From: Calcarisporiella thermophila CBS 279.70 | Lineage: Eukaryota; Calcarisporiellomycota | Direction of reading: 5' to 3' | DNA length: 64,000 nucleotides | Assembly (NCBI RefSeq): GCF_041956535.1 | Contig: NW_027192212.1 | Span: 326,970-390,969 of the forward strand | Shown: positions 53,524 through 64,000 of the stretch, one piece after another | Position numbering within the stretch: the stretch's first letter is position 1 | How the letters are laid out: each line of letters begins with the position of its first letter | Translations under genes and position numbers: made by a program | Notes under the pieces: model-generated | Database searches by the model: none | The model's input: only the letters and a program-made list of their open reading frames with translations | What the model was told of the DNA's origin: nothing

Positions 53524-55272
53524 TTAAAGCATTTCACTAGCGTCTCTCGCCACCTCTCCGCCCGCAATCAGCGCACCGCTATGATTATGGAAGTGAATAT
53601 TATGATGGTGCCCGTAGTGGATGTGTCGCAGTTGACGCGGGTAGCCTCTCAGAGTCGCACTGCTAATCGTCGAATTAGTGCACAAGGTGGTAGGCATGAG
53701 CAGCTTGTTTTCGGTTTCGTCTGCATCTCCGATTAAAACCACTAATGAGGGCTCCAGGGACGCGGAGGATGAGTCGGGAAGAGTGGGCGTTTTGACTAGA
53801 CCAGCGCGGGTAAGGGCTGCGTTGGAGGTGGAGAGTTGTCGCAAGCGCAACTGCCTCAAAGGGGAGGACAGAGGAGTGGAGGTGGGGAGATTGTTCACAG
53901 CGCCTGGTCCGCGATTTTCCCCTTCATTCTCCTCGTCACCCGCCCCCTCTTCTCTTCTCCACCTTTGGATAGTTCCCAGAATAGACCTCCTGATTCGTTT
54001 ACCTCGCCCCAAGCTTTCGCCCTTCTCCGTCGACGGGAACGGCGCAGTCTCTGGGAGGGCCGAGAAGAGCGCTGCAATTCTCTCCTGCTCACGATTCCAG
54101 TGAGGCCGGCACAACCGATACTCCAGCGGCACCAGCTGTTCATTCTTCTCCACTATTCTTCCGCGAATGACGTGCGATTCAAAATAGGGTCCTCCGCAGA
54201 ACCCACAGGTCTTGGCTTCGGAAAGATAGTCGATGAGTCGTGGTGGAATATTCGGAGGGACGCGCATCCCCTGACGAACGATAGTACGAGCGGCCAACTC
54301 GACCAGTGAAGGGGGGGAGTGCGTATGCTCGTGCACAAATTCTGTCTTGAGAGGGCAGTTTTCCAGGAATAGTCTCCTTAAGTACTGTAGCTTTCCGATG
54401 TCAGCGGGTAATGCAGTAATAGGATTGCCGCTCAAATCCAGATGTACAAGTGCTTTGAGATCACCCACGGAAGAGGGAAGGAAGCTCAGCCGGTTATGAT
54501 TTAGAATAAGCATATCCAGCTTTACGAGGCCGTTGATCGTAGTTGGGAGGGTAGCGAGGTAATTATGTGAAACTTTCAGGTGCTCAAGTTTGGTTAGGCA
54601 GCCGATGGTGTTCGGAAGCGATGTGAGCCTGTTCATAGAGAGATCGAGCTCCTTTAAGTTCTTAAGCATACCAAATTCATCCGGTAAGGCCATCAACTCG
54701 TTGCAGCATCTACAAGGTCAATCAGTCAGTACCTATATTCTTTTCCAGGAAATACGCTAGCCTATGTCTGATGCTTACATTTCCAATTTAGTAATCATAA
54801 TTAAATGCTTAATATTTGGCGATAATTGCATAATTCCCGCACCGCCCAGTGACAATGCCTTTCCGTTACCCAAATCTCCAAACGTGATGGTCTGTAATTG
54901 ATCTTCTTCAAGCGCCTCAAGCTTTTCTTCACCATCTCCTTCTCGATTGTCCAGAGAATTAGCGCCAAAAGAAGTGAATGATGCCCATGAGATTCGGGAT
55001 GAACGCCAGCGATTTGAACGTTGGCGTGAAGAACGATCCTCATGATGATGATATGAACGACGAATAGGAGATTGGGCGTAGATTTGCTCAGTTGGATCGC
55101 CATGATCGAGTAAATCCCCTGGTAGATGATGTTCCACTAATGTGGAAGCGGGGCGCTGTGATCGTGGGCTCTCTTCAATATTCTGCTGCTGGTGTTGTTG
55201 TTGCTGTTGTTTGGAGGGACGCGCATAGGCAAAGAGGAGCTCTTGTTGCTCCTTACTTAGGCTGTGTCCCAT
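53524..55272 (-). CDS. Leucine-rich-repeat protein, LRRC58-like C-terminal Cys motif, myristoylation signature
   Basis: Two exons. MGHSLSKEQQELLFAYAR fits N-myristoylation (Gly2, Ser6). A Gln tract follows (55182-55212) and an Arg/His/Ser-rich region. The LRR block has about six repeats of the LxxLxLxxNxLxxLP type (LKNLKELDLSMNRLTSLP, LEHLKVSHNYLATLP, LDMLILNHNRLSFLP, LVHLDLSGNPITALP, LRRLFLENCPLKTEF). Next is a Cys-containing element, CGFCGGPYFESHVI, then LVPLEYRLC. A similar CxxC-plus-LC pattern follows the LRRs in LRRC58-like proteins. The C-terminal third is basic and Ser/Pro-rich, ending with a His-rich stretch (HIHYGHHHNIHFHNHSG). Role unknown; likely membrane-linked scaffold. Confidence 0.75.
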
Positions 55273-56255
55273 GATACCTGTTGTTATGTATGATTCCACC
55301 TAAACTCAGCTCGCGCTTTCACGCTCTCTTCTCCTCAGGAAGCGCCTTCGATTTCACCTCAATGCTATGCGAGAGGGGCTAAGAAACCAATAGCTTAGGG
55401 ATGACAGGAAGCAGGCAGAGGATTTCAATAGCCAAAATCCTTCTCAGACTAACAAGGAAGCTGGGATGGAGTAGCAAATAAACCAATCGGCAGAGAGTAT
55501 AAGAGTTGCGATTTGTAATGTTAGGAAAAGGCTCGGAGAGAGGGAGGATAAGGGCGTCTTAACAATGCAGTCATCAACTAACGATGGCGGGAAAGGCTGG
55601 GGAAAATCAAGGATGAAGCGGCTTAATAAAACAAGAAGAATAATATCCGAATCCCTGCCCTTTCTCTACATTACTCACCCCCACGCTAAAGAAAAATGAA
55701 AAAACCACACAAGAGCTTCTCTTCCTATTCCAGCAAAGCCCGATCCAGCAATCTAGACCAATGGCTAATAAGAGTTTCAAGTTAATAAATTTTTAATTTT
55801 CCGCTTCAAGAAAGGTTAGATTTTTTTTCGCTCCCTTGCTCAGTGGCCGGCATGAGAAGCAAAGGATCTCCTCGCCAAATGATCCCCATCGAAGCCATGC
55901 TGCTGTGCTTCTTGGGCCACCATACATGGGGCACAACCATCGCACCACCTTGGTGGTGATTAGCCCTCCTCTGAATGGGACGGGCCGCGAAATACGAAGG
56001 TAAGGCCGAGGATGATGGTCTTCTGGGGTGATTGGCTACGGAAGTTGGATGGGAATGTGTTCCAATAACGTGTGCTGAGCTAGATCACCTCTGAGATGTT
56101 GATGTATTTCTTTGAGTATACCCTCCCTGACCATGTATGAAATCCTTGGAAAATACAAAAATAAGGCATATAGAAAGTGGTTACGTCATCAATTTTCCTT
56201 CAAATTATATAAAAATTTTACCTCTTTATGAATATTAAGAAAATAATATCCAAAA
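55273..56255. other. Divergent intergenic region, no gene seen
   Basis: Lies between the LRR gene start (-) and BRE1 start (+). Composition is mixed, with a few purine-rich stretches. No ORF or RNA gene supported. Confidence 0.45.
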
Positions 56256-59103
56256 ATGAGCAGTGATGATCGGAAAAGGCCTGCTCTGGAGGAGACACAA
56301 CTGGGTGTCTCCCCGGCACGCCCAATAAAGCGCCGATCTACGGGGTATGACTCCAAGCTCGCTTCATCGCCGCTCCACGACTCTGATCAATCAGGATACA
56401 CAGAGGTAATCTATTATTCATATTTTTCAATAGCAGAGTGGGAACTTTCTCCATGCCGAGGGGAGAATGGTAAAACTGCTATTGGAAGATCATATAGATT
56501 AACGGATCCACATGTTTGCATCATTTGCGACTAAGCTGAGTACGTATTGATCTGAATCTTTATACCGTAGAAATGGATTGAAGATTTTCAAAAAGAGGCG
56601 ATCTGGCGTCAATCACAAGAATATAAGAGAAGAGCTACGCGATGCGAGTTTCGCTTGAGCCGTAGCTCAACGCAACAGGCGGAGAAAGATGCCTACTTTA
56701 GCACTGCCAAGAATGCTTGGGAAGAGGTAAATCCATTGTTTTTTTCTCGGATTCTCACTCTTCGCTAAACTGCTTTTTTTAATGCTAGACAATGGGGTAT
56801 CTGCTCGAACTACTTAAAAGAATAAACGAGGATTCGCGACTGAAATCCTTATTAAATAATGGTAAGCGTCGAAACAAGTCGAAAGCGCGCATGAATTTTA
56901 GATTGAATTATTCAATTTAGCAGGGAGTACCCAATCTGCCTCACTTTTCGCATACACACTCTCCGACACCACTCTCACCACCCACGATTCCCTAAAACAT
57001 CTCCCGCCCATTGATACTTGCCAAGCCCTCATCGCCAGCCTCAACGACCTCCTCGCGGCATGGCTTAAACGTCGTGCTAAATTTGTGGACGATGCCTTAT
57101 CGGGTGTGGAAGGCGATCTTAGTGCAGTCGAAAAACTAAAAGATGGCTATCGTGAGCTCAACCTGCGGTTTATGCACAAGCAGAAAGCCATGAACGAGTT
57201 GCAGGGGCGATGCCATGCCCTGGAAATGAGAAAAAAGGTGCTGGAAGTGGAGGGCGAAGTCTTTGGAGGGCGCATTAAAACGGCAAAGGGCTACTTGGAT
57301 CAGATGCGTGAAGAGATTGGACAGGCAGCAAGCAAAGCGGAGAAGCTTGAGCCCAATTCCACAACCAACACACCCGCAGTAACAGGCGACCACACCGGCT
57401 CAAATGTCCCCGCCAAGGATACCAGTGGGGAGACAACTGTTACTGTTCCCCCCAATGGGGACGCGGCGGTCGTAGAAGCTCAGCAGCAGCAAAGAGAGCT
57501 ACAACAGATGAATATGCAGCGCGAGGCGGAAATGCAACTTCTGGATGAAACACGTCAGAATGAAATTCAGGCGATGCATGAAGAGCGCGCACGACTGGAC
57601 AATGAAGCTGCGCGCATTCGCTCGCAGATAGTTGGCCTGCCAGAGGAACGCATTAAAGAGACAATGCAGTATCGAACTCTACAGCTTGCTCTCGAAAATG
57701 TGTCTGCCCTCTGTGACGACCTGGAGGAACGGCTTCGAGAGGTGACCGCTTCACTTGAGGAGGAACGGCGGTCGAAAAACCAGCTCATCGAGGGAAACTC
57801 CATCCACCAAGGAGAACGAGAGCGCATGATTGAGAAGGAGATAAAAAAGGTGGAGGCCGATTTGGAGCGCGTGCAGGCCCAGAGGGACCAGTTGAAACAA
57901 CAGGTGAACTCGCGGCAAGGGAAGGAAGAGGCGCGGCGGGCAGAGGTCGAAAGCCTGTTGAGGGCCGTGGAGAAACAGAGGGAGCAACTGAAGACGCTTC
58001 CCGCCGAGATTGAACGGTTGAGCGCGATGGCCAACGAGGTGGGGGGCGAGCAGTTCAAGCATTTTTTGGAGGAAGAGAGACAAAAGCTTGGGGAGTTGGA
58101 GAAGGAGGCGGACGAGGAGGAGTTGCGCGCCTCCGTGCTTCTCGTGCAACGGGATATTAAGCGACGGGCCCGGGAAGGACGGCTGGACGTAGACTCAGCC
58201 CACTCACGGGAAATGGAGCTAAGGGAGCAGGTGGAAGCGCTCGAGCGCACGCTCCGAGATTATGAGGCGCAGGTGACCGCCAGCGAGCTGGCCAAGCAGG
58301 TCTGCTCGGTAGGGGAGGCCATCGTGCAAGCCGATTTGAAACTGGCTTACTACGAGAAGTTTGAGCCGCAGCTTCTTGCGGAGATTGAGAATATTGGGCG
58401 TGCTTACGCCGCGTTCGAGGAGCAGGGCCCCGGGAGAGAGAGGGAAATCCGCCAGCGCGACGAGCGCTCCGGCAAGTTACGCGCGGAAATCTCCAAATAT
58501 GAGCAGAAGATAGCCGAGCTGGCGTCGCAAGTGGAGCAACAATCGGAGGCCGTGGCAAAAAAGCGGCTCACTAGCGAGCGGCAGGCGGAGATGGTGGGGA
58601 GGCTCGGCGAGCGGGTGCGGGGGTTGGACGGGCAGATAGCAAACATAGAGAAAGAGGTCGTCCAGCGGCGGATAGAGCTTGTGGTGCAGCGGGAAGCCCT
58701 GCAGAACGCAAGTCGCATCGCGTCTGAAATGAAACAGCGCCTGCAGCAGAGTGAGGCACTCCTGGCGGAAGCTCAGCGTCTGCTCGCCGAGCGCACGCAA
58801 CAGTGGGAGCATGAGGTCCGTGCTCGACAGCGCGCGGAGGAGGAGGTGGAATCCCTTCGTAAGCGAGCAGAGAAACTAAAGAACACGGACCGGAACGAGG
58901 AGCTCAACCGGCGGAGAAAGGAATATCTTGGGCTGCTCAAGTGCGCGGCCTGTAATATCAACTTCAAGACCCACTTGCTTGCACGGTGTTTGCACGTGTT
59001 TTGTAAAGGATGCATTGATAGTCGGCTGGAAACTCGGCAACGAAAATGCCCCGCCTGTGGTGAAAGTTTCGGGGTGAATGATGTGCAACGGTTTTATCTT
59101 TAA
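56256..59103 (+). CDS. BRE1: E3 ubiquitin ligase Bre1 (H2B monoubiquitination)
   Basis: RING E3 that with Rad6 monoubiquitinates histone H2B. Starts MSSDDRKRPALEETQLG; PIKRRSTG follows, a nuclear-signal-like basic patch. A long coiled-coil region occupies most of the protein (57060-58920; typical REEHQ/Glu/Gln/Lys-rich heptads). The C-terminal C3HC4 RING is complete: CAACNINFKTHLLARCLHVF, CKGCIDSRLETRQRKCPACG; it ends VQRFYL, as in fungal Bre1. Four short 5' exons with introns at about 56406-56571, 56727-56788 and 56861-56930; the last ends TAGCAG, giving two possible acceptors 3 nt apart. A large final exon. Confidence 0.95.
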
Positions 59104-59513
59104 CATCCCTCTATTTTTATTTTTTTTCTTTTCTTCCTTTCTTTCCCTCTCTCCTACTTCCCCTTCTCCCCTGTACCATTGTCGCTCTTCACCGTATAAA
59201 AAGGGTAATCCATCATAAGATCTTCCAAAAACTAGAGGTTAGGATTCTCTCATGTGTTTTATTAGTTAATGCTTTCTTATTTTCTTTTTCCTCATACATG
59301 TTGTGTCTTCTGCGGTGATTGTTTTTTTTTTTTTTTGCCAACTTTTCCACTCTTATCTTCTAATTTTTTAAACAATAAAACAGAGAAACACTTGAAAACA
59401 ATACACAATGAAGTAGCAGTTCTATTAGAGAGGAGAGGTGGAGGCAAAGAAAATGGCTTGAAAGGAAAATAGCAGAGCAAGAAATAACATACAGGGCATC
59501 ATCGCGACGAATC
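59104..59513. other. Convergent 3' flank, T-rich
   Basis: Spacer between BRE1 (+) and mitochondrial bL19 (-), with a long T run (59323-59336). No gene seen. Confidence 0.5.
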
Positions 59514-60076
59514 TTATTTCTTCTTCCCAGCTGCAGCTTGGAGGGCCTTCCCCCCGCGCTCTCTTAAATAGTAGAGCTTCGCCCGTCTGCTCTTGGCAGC
59601 CCTTTGCACCACTCGGATATCCTTCAGGAGAGGCGAATAGAGGCTAAACCGAACCTCCACTCCCGTCTTCAATATATGGTTCCGCAAGGTAAAGCATGTG
59701 TCTACGCCTTTGCGCCGAATGGAGGTCAGGATACCCACAAAGGAGTTGGTTGTGTTGCGGGCAAGGGAAAGGTATGATTCGACGACGAGCACGGAGCCGG
59801 GGAGCACACGGTCTGGATTCGAGCGGTGGAAAAGAGCGGTACGGGCACCAGTGGGGTCGAGGGATTGAATCTGACGGGTTTGCAGGGTAACCATGGTATT
59901 GCCTGAGGGTTTTGTGGAGGCTAGCAACCATGGGGAGGAAATTCGGATTATCCTTTGATCCAAACATCCTATACATCAATAAAAACCAAAAGTTTACCTT
60001 GAGAGGCTGTGGCTACCTGCCTGGAGAGGGTAGGCGCTCTCCGTGCTAGGCCGAGTATATTCCCGAGTTTTAACAT
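59514..60076 (-). CDS. IMG1: Mitochondrial large-subunit ribosomal protein bL19m
   Basis: Homologue of bacterial RplS. The leader MLKLGNILGLARRAPTLSRQ is a typical mitochondrial presequence. The L19 core follows: RTALFHRSNPDRVLPGSVLV, VESYLSLARNTTNSFVGIL, RRKGVDTCFTLRNHILKTGV, VEVRFSLYSPLLKDIRVVQR, RAKLYYLRER. Two exons. The intron is best read as about 77 nt with its acceptor just before STKPSGN; an acceptor 48 nt earlier would make a 29-nt intron, which I consider unlikely. Confidence 0.9.
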
Positions 60077-60348
60077 GGATGGCTACTTGGACGATCTGAT
60101 CGCGATCAACTCGTGGTGTACTCTTGTCGAAAGTTGTTTACAAATACTGTGCCACCCCTATTGCTACCACTCTTTCTCGATTTAAGAAATCTGAAGTCCC
60201 AATTCGAAATTAAATCGCACGTACGCCAGACGCGTTTCGAGTCGAAGTGGCGCTTTTCACGTTGAATACTTTTTTTTTCTCCCTACGATCGATTTTCTAG
60301 CTCCAGCAACCCCAACTTGCTTCCTCGACACAACAGAGACTGATCAGA
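60077..60348. promoter_or_regulatory. Bidirectional promoter of bL19m and DUF1761 gene
   Basis: 272 bp between divergent starts. It contains a T-run and TC-rich stretch near 60265-60285 in front of the DUF1761 start. Confidence 0.4.
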
Positions 60349-60859
60349 ATGTCGTTCCATCTCCCATACGTGAATCCCTTCGCTGTCATAGTGGGCACCC
60401 TTTTCCGCTTTTTCTTAAACATGTACTTCTACTCACCCTATGGTTTTGGGACACCGTGGATGGAAGCGATGCGCGCCGACAAAAATGACCAGAAATTCCC
60501 GCAAAAGGAGGACTTTTCAATATCGAGGGCCCTAAGCATCACCGGTGCTGTTAATTTGATAGAGGTAAATCGGAACTTCCCCTGCTCCTGGTTCAAAGAC
60601 ATCATATTTAAGCCATTACTCTAATTGCTTTTTGTAGACCTATTTCCTAGGGCTGATTATGAATCTCGCACAGGTATACTCCTTCAATCATGCGGCACAA
60701 ATTGCGCTGTACCTATTCGTTGCCGTGCAACTGTCGAAGCTGCAAGGCGAATTGACATGGGAGGGAAGGCCCTTGTCCCTCATTAAGATTAAGACTGCAA
60801 CATCACTTATGGAGCTAATTGCTCTGTGCCTCTTGTTGCATGCAGTGGGGACATACTAG
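60349..60859 (+). CDS. DUF1761-family membrane protein
   Basis: Two exons. The protein is small with four hydrophobic segments: FAVIVGTLFRFFLNMYFY, an intron at about 60565-60637, TYFLGLIMNLA, AAQIALYLFVAV and LMELIALCLLLHAV. The motif FYSPYGFGTPWMEAMRAD at the first segment is the diagnostic (Y/W)xxxxFGxxW(M)xxM pattern of DUF1761, found widely in bacteria and fungi. Function unknown. Confidence 0.78.
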
Positions 60860-61121
60860 TTTCCGCTATACAAGTGTATGTAATATGATCCATTTCGGCT
60901 TTCCCTCTATTCATTACTCGCTCCTTTTGTGTGTGTGCCGATATACTACTTAGTGTTTATTATCTTAATGCGTGCGTTTAACTCTCTCACTATAGTTAAC
61001 CTTCCTCTTTATTTCCTCTTTTGTCACGCTAACACAAGAGGGAAAAAAAAGCTAGCGTATTGAAGTGATTTTTATCTATTTTTCATTGGAATAAATAGTT
61101 TCTGATTCGTTTGCACGGCGG

Positions 61122-61758
61122 CTACTGAGACTTCATGGCCACTGCCTTAATCTCGATGAGAAGCTTGGGCTATTCTCATTCAAATCCACATCAATGTCCT
61201 TCAGAAGATAGCCAACATGGCTCGATTAAAATAACACCTACCGAAGGCAATTCCTTGACCGCCACCGTGGTGCGTGCAGGTCCGGTCTCGGCATTGAAAT
61301 ACTCGTTATACACTTCATTGAACCCGGCGTAGTCGCGCATGTCAACCAGAAACACTGTGAGATCTACTAAATCGGTAAGGGAGGCGCCGGATTGTTGGAG
61401 AGTATCTTTAATGCTATGAAGATGGGATAAAAAGAAGAGGATGAGCAAACTTCAAGAGAGCGTGGGAAAGAAGGAGGATGGCCACTTTTCGATAACGGCG
61501 CGAGTCTGTTTGCGGATGTCGAGCTGGAGCTCTCCGTCAGGCAGTTGTGACACGCCTTCATACCTAGAATAGACGGTCAATTATTAAAATACAATTCAGG
61601 AGGAAACAAGCATGAATGCGGTCGAGGAATTACGTGTTGTCAGGACGACGGCTGCTGGTACCCGAAATGTAGATCCACGGGCCTACCACGCGGGCGTGGG
61701 GGTAGTTGGCAAGGGACTGTGCGCGGTTTTGAAGGATAAGATTGCTTGTTGTGGACAT
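61122..61758 (-). CDS. RidA/YjgF-family protein, 2-aminomuconate-deaminase-like
   Basis: Four exons. Starts MSTTSNLILQNRAQSLANYP and contains GPWIYISGTSSRRPD; after the introns come SQLPDGELQLDIRKQTRAVI, then ENIKDTLQQSGASLTDLVDL. The signature VYNEYFNAETGPARTTVAVK contains the conserved Arg that binds the carboxylate in RidA enzymes. Ends PKLLIEIKAVAMKSQ. RidA proteins deaminate reactive enamines/imines; the length (about 145) and HARVVGPWIYISGTSSRRPD opening match the fungal 2-aminomuconate deaminase branch. Confidence 0.85.
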
Positions 61759-62183
61759 GGGAGGATTCACAGGATGGGAAAACTCTCCAAAGCGCCTTCC
61801 AATTCACTGAACGAGGGAGGAAAATTACAATTCAAGAAATCGATACAAATGCGGAAGCGGCTTTATTTTTATCTACTATGGATTGGAGAGAAAAGCAAAG
61901 AGGGAAAGGGGAAAAACGAAAGGAAGAGAATAGAAGAATACTCAAACAATGTAAACGAAAAAAAAAAACAATGATAATAAAACAAGGGAAATGATGGAGG
62001 GATGGGAGAGGGAGCGCGGATATTTTTTGAGATGAAACCATAGAAGCAGACACTGTTTTGAAAGAAGTGAGAAAGAAAGAAAAATGAAAAAAAAAAAAAT
62101 ACATTGAAAGCTATAAATAGGAAAAGTATAGGATCACGGCAACAATACGGTTCGTTTTTTTTTTGGACCTATATCCCAGTGGC
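61759..62183. other. Intergenic, purine-rich
   Basis: 5' region of the RidA gene and 3' flank of the LEA2-like gene. Contains GGAAAG/GAAAG-rich stretches (about 61880-62090) and no supported gene. Confidence 0.45.
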
Positions 62184-63359
62184 CTAGCCTTGCACGCTGC
62201 TGGGCAAGCTGCCCAAGAGCTCGGGCGGGAGCTCACCATCCTGTAGCGGGCAATTGAAGCTTGCGCTTTCTTGGAGGGTTGGGGATATGGTGAAGAAGAG
62301 GATGCGCAGGTACAGGATCAGGTTGTAGTTCACGGTCAACTTCTGCTTCGGCCCGCCGGTGAACCCGCACTTGGAGGCGATGTCGGCGAGCACCGCTTGC
62401 GCATTAGGCATGTCCGACGTGTATTGAATCGAGAAGGGGAAGTTGAGCTCCGTCGTGGACTTGGGGCCAAAGTAGACGTCAGTCAGGTTACCGCCTCCGA
62501 CGGGCACCCCGCGGCTGCCGGCGCTTGCATTGGGCACGGGGTAGAAAGCCTCGGCCTTGATCATGGAAAAGCTGGCGCCGAAAATGTTGGGGTTCTCCAC
62601 CGAGACGTCCAGGCCCATGTTGATGCTGAAGTTTCGGCCCTGGGCGAGATAGGTCGGCCGGCCGTCGGGACTTGGGCCGGTGCCTTTGAAGTTGATATTG
62701 GGCTGCTTGAAGGTCGCAGCCAATGCCCCAATCACAATGATCAGAATGATCAGAAGCACGAGGCACCCGCACCCGACGAACCGCAGCCAAACCGGGCAGC
62801 AAGGGCAGCACCGTGAGCAGAACTGGCGCTTTTTCTTGGCCATCTCCTTTTCGTTTTGCTCCACGTCGTCCCGGTCGTCGTCTAGCATGGTGGTGTATCT
62901 CCAACCGGGAGGAGCGACTCCAGCTGGAAGATTTGCATAGGATGGATCGCTCGGAGGGGATGGATCTCCGTGCGCCAGGGGGGTAGCACTGGATGGGCGA
63001 TCGTAGAGCGGCTCCTCGGATGTTGCCGGAGAAGAGGCATGGCCCATCCACTTCGACGTTGAATGGCGATGAGGGGGAGGGGGAGGGGGGGGAGATGACG
63101 ATTCATCGTAATCAGGATATGGAATGGGGGCTACGCTGTGGTAGTCATTAGGGTAGGCGGGATTAGCATACGTGGCGAGGGGAGCAGGCGCCAGAGGATT
63201 CTGTGGGTAGGCCAGATTCTGCTGGGGAGCTGCAATGTAGGTTGGCGCATAGGCATTTGACGGGATGTCGGCCTGGCCGTAGTCACGGGATGGACGTCTG
63301 CCTTCTAAGCTGGACCGATGGTCGCGGAAGCGCCGGTAGTCGTCGCGGTAATTCGACAT
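62184..63359 (-). CDS. LEA2-like single-pass membrane protein
   Basis: Intron-free, 391 residues. The cytosolic N-terminal part is Pro/Tyr/Ser-rich (DYDESSSPPPPPPPHRHST), then comes a Cys-rich pre-membrane motif CSRCCPCCPVW and one span, GCGCLVLLIILIIVIGALAA (about residues 204-223). The extracellular part resembles the LEA2/NDR1-type domain: NFSINMGLDVSVENPNIFGA and FSIQYTSDM. It ends with SFNCPLQDGELPPELLGSLP. Related fungal proteins are called LEA-type or transmembrane proteins of unknown role. The start at 63359 is the MSNYRDDYRR ATG; the frame is open up to 63500, but that part is low-complexity. Confidence 0.72.
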   Translation of the reverse strand: MSNYRDDYRRFRDHRSSLEGRRPSRDYGQADIPSNAYAPTYIAAPQQNLAYPQNPLAPAPLATYANPAYPNDYHSVAPIPYPDYDESSSPPPPPPPHRHSTSKWMGHASSPATSEEPLYDRPSSATPLAHGDPSPPSDPSYANLPAGVAPPGWRYTTMLDDDRDDVEQNEKEMAKKKRQFCSRCCPCCPVWLRFVGCGCLVLLIILIIVIGALAATFKQPNINFKGTGPSPDGRPTYLAQGRNFSINMGLDVSVENPNIFGASFSMIKAEAFYPVPNASAGSRGVPVGGGNLTDVYFGPKSTTELNFPFSIQYTSDMPNAQAVLADIASKCGFTGGPKQKLTVNYNLILYLRILFFTISPTLQESASFNCPLQDGELPPELLGSLPSSVQG

Positions 63360-64000
63360 TGGCGTTGCTGGGGGGAGGCGGGGGGAGCTAGCGGAGAAGG
63401 CGGGGGGAGAGGGCGGTGGAAGCAGAGAGAGAGGGAGAGGAAGAGCTGGCGACGAGAGCCGGAATAAGAAAGGATTACTGATTGCAAATCCAACGAGCAA
63501 TTAAAAATAGAAAGAGAGCCAAACCTTTTCGCCCCTTTTTGTCCAACCAACCACGATCAGCAACCGCTCTTTTGAGCGAAAATTAAAACGGCTGATATCA
63601 CTGGTGCATTTCGAATGGAAGAAATTCAAAGTTTCTATCGCACAAAACTTCTTGGCCCGTTGCTTGCCGCCCACCGCCCTGGGATCGGGCGAGCGCGCCG
63701 ACCGGGTTCGGCTGTCTCCTAAGCAGCCGCGCCATCGCCGAATGCTTGCGTCGAATGCTGTCGTCATCCAAGCTGCCGATGCCCGCGCGCATTGCACTCT
63801 ATGAGTTAATGCGGCCTCTCCGCGGGATCGCCGCGATCTTTTTAGAAAGATGGCCCGCCATGGAATAGAGGGCGCCACCTGGAACGCGAGGTAGCTGGGG
63901 CGCCTCCGACCAAGACGATCCGCTCAAGGGGGACAGCGACTCTGGGCTTGCTTTGTAATCCTTACCGGCTGCACGCGGCTACTCCGCGCCATCGGCCTAG
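63360..64000. other. Right-edge region, no confident gene
   Basis: Starts with the 5' leader of the LEA2-like gene. The 63600-63880 stretch is GC-rich with overlapping ORFs on both strands and no protein family features. A gene continuing beyond the window cannot be excluded. Confidence 0.35.

Noticed and set aside
57136-59015. Long minus-strand ORFs under BRE1
   Set aside because: Shadows of the Glu/Gln/Lys/Arg coiled coil; no own motif.
59968-60001. A 29-nt intron in bL19m (GTAAAC...TATAG)
   Set aside because: Too short for known spliceosomal introns here; an acceptor 48 nt further on keeps the frame and gives a normal 77-nt intron.
62271-62816. Plus-strand ORF opposite the LEA2-like gene
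   Set aside because: Shadow frame; the minus frame has the transmembrane span and LEA2 motifs.

Overview
This window is nuclear DNA of a fungus. Genes lie close together on both strands, about one per 2.2 kb. Most are split by short GT-AG introns, typically 45-135 nt. The gene set is diagnostic: a five-in-one shikimate enzyme (AROM), an NADH-cytochrome b5 reductase of the Mcr1 type, a Yap1/Pap1-like bZIP factor with a C-terminal redox cysteine domain, a Mub1/SamB MYND protein, Bre1, Nup2 and Tif3/eIF4B. A receiver-domain phosphodiesterase, a TMEM70-like protein, a molybdopterin synthase large subunit (lost in many yeasts), an F-box protein of the FBXO9 type and a GPS2-like coiled coil argue against a budding or fission yeast. 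An early-diverging lineage seems more likely, but I cannot fix the phylum from sequence alone.

Layout. 1-9.4 kb: the 3' part of a PIF1-type helicase (+), a beta-trefoil lectin with a GQPPQGY repeat tail (-), a Kelch-repeat protein of the KLHDC4/Kel3 type (-) and an FBXO9/Hrt3 F-box protein (-). 9.5-19.5 kb: Mcr1 (+), an AP-1-like bZIP (+), a TMEM70-like protein (-), an HMG-box regulator (+) and an FG nucleoporin with a RanBP1 domain (+). 19.8-28.7 kb: a receiver/cAMP-phosphodiesterase fusion (-), a GPS2-like coiled-coil protein (+), MUB1 (+), exosome RRP46 (+) and the E2 enzyme UBC4 (-). 28.7-32.2 kb has no confident gene. 32.2-42.2 kb: a strongly divergent G-protein alpha subunit (+), NIF3 (-), AROM (+) and an eIF4B-like RRM protein (-). 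After a further 1.7 kb gene-poor stretch, 43.9-64 kb holds a large type II membrane protein with an alginate-lyase-like C-terminal half (+), mitochondrial uS2 (-), molybdopterin synthase large subunit (+), PEX22 (+), a small hypothetical ORF (-), eIF3m (+), a leucine-rich-repeat protein with a myristoylation signature (-), BRE1 (+), mitochondrial bL19 (-), a DUF1761 membrane protein (+), a RidA-family protein (-) and an LEA2-like single-pass membrane protein (-).

No operon, phage, transposon or CRISPR array was recognised. Six gene pairs are head to head with 106-272 bp or at most about 1 kb between starts, so shared promoters are likely. Two genes bear on cAMP/G-protein signalling (the Galpha and the receiver-PDE), two on redox (Mcr1, bZIP), several on mitochondrial translation or assembly (uS2m, bL19m, TMEM70-like) and two on histone/protein ubiquitination (UBC4, BRE1; MUB1 as an E3 partner). 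Exon models were built by hand by joining reading frames through GT-AG (once GC-AG) sites that restore family-conserved sequence. Several genes need very short exons of 5, 7 and 17 nt.
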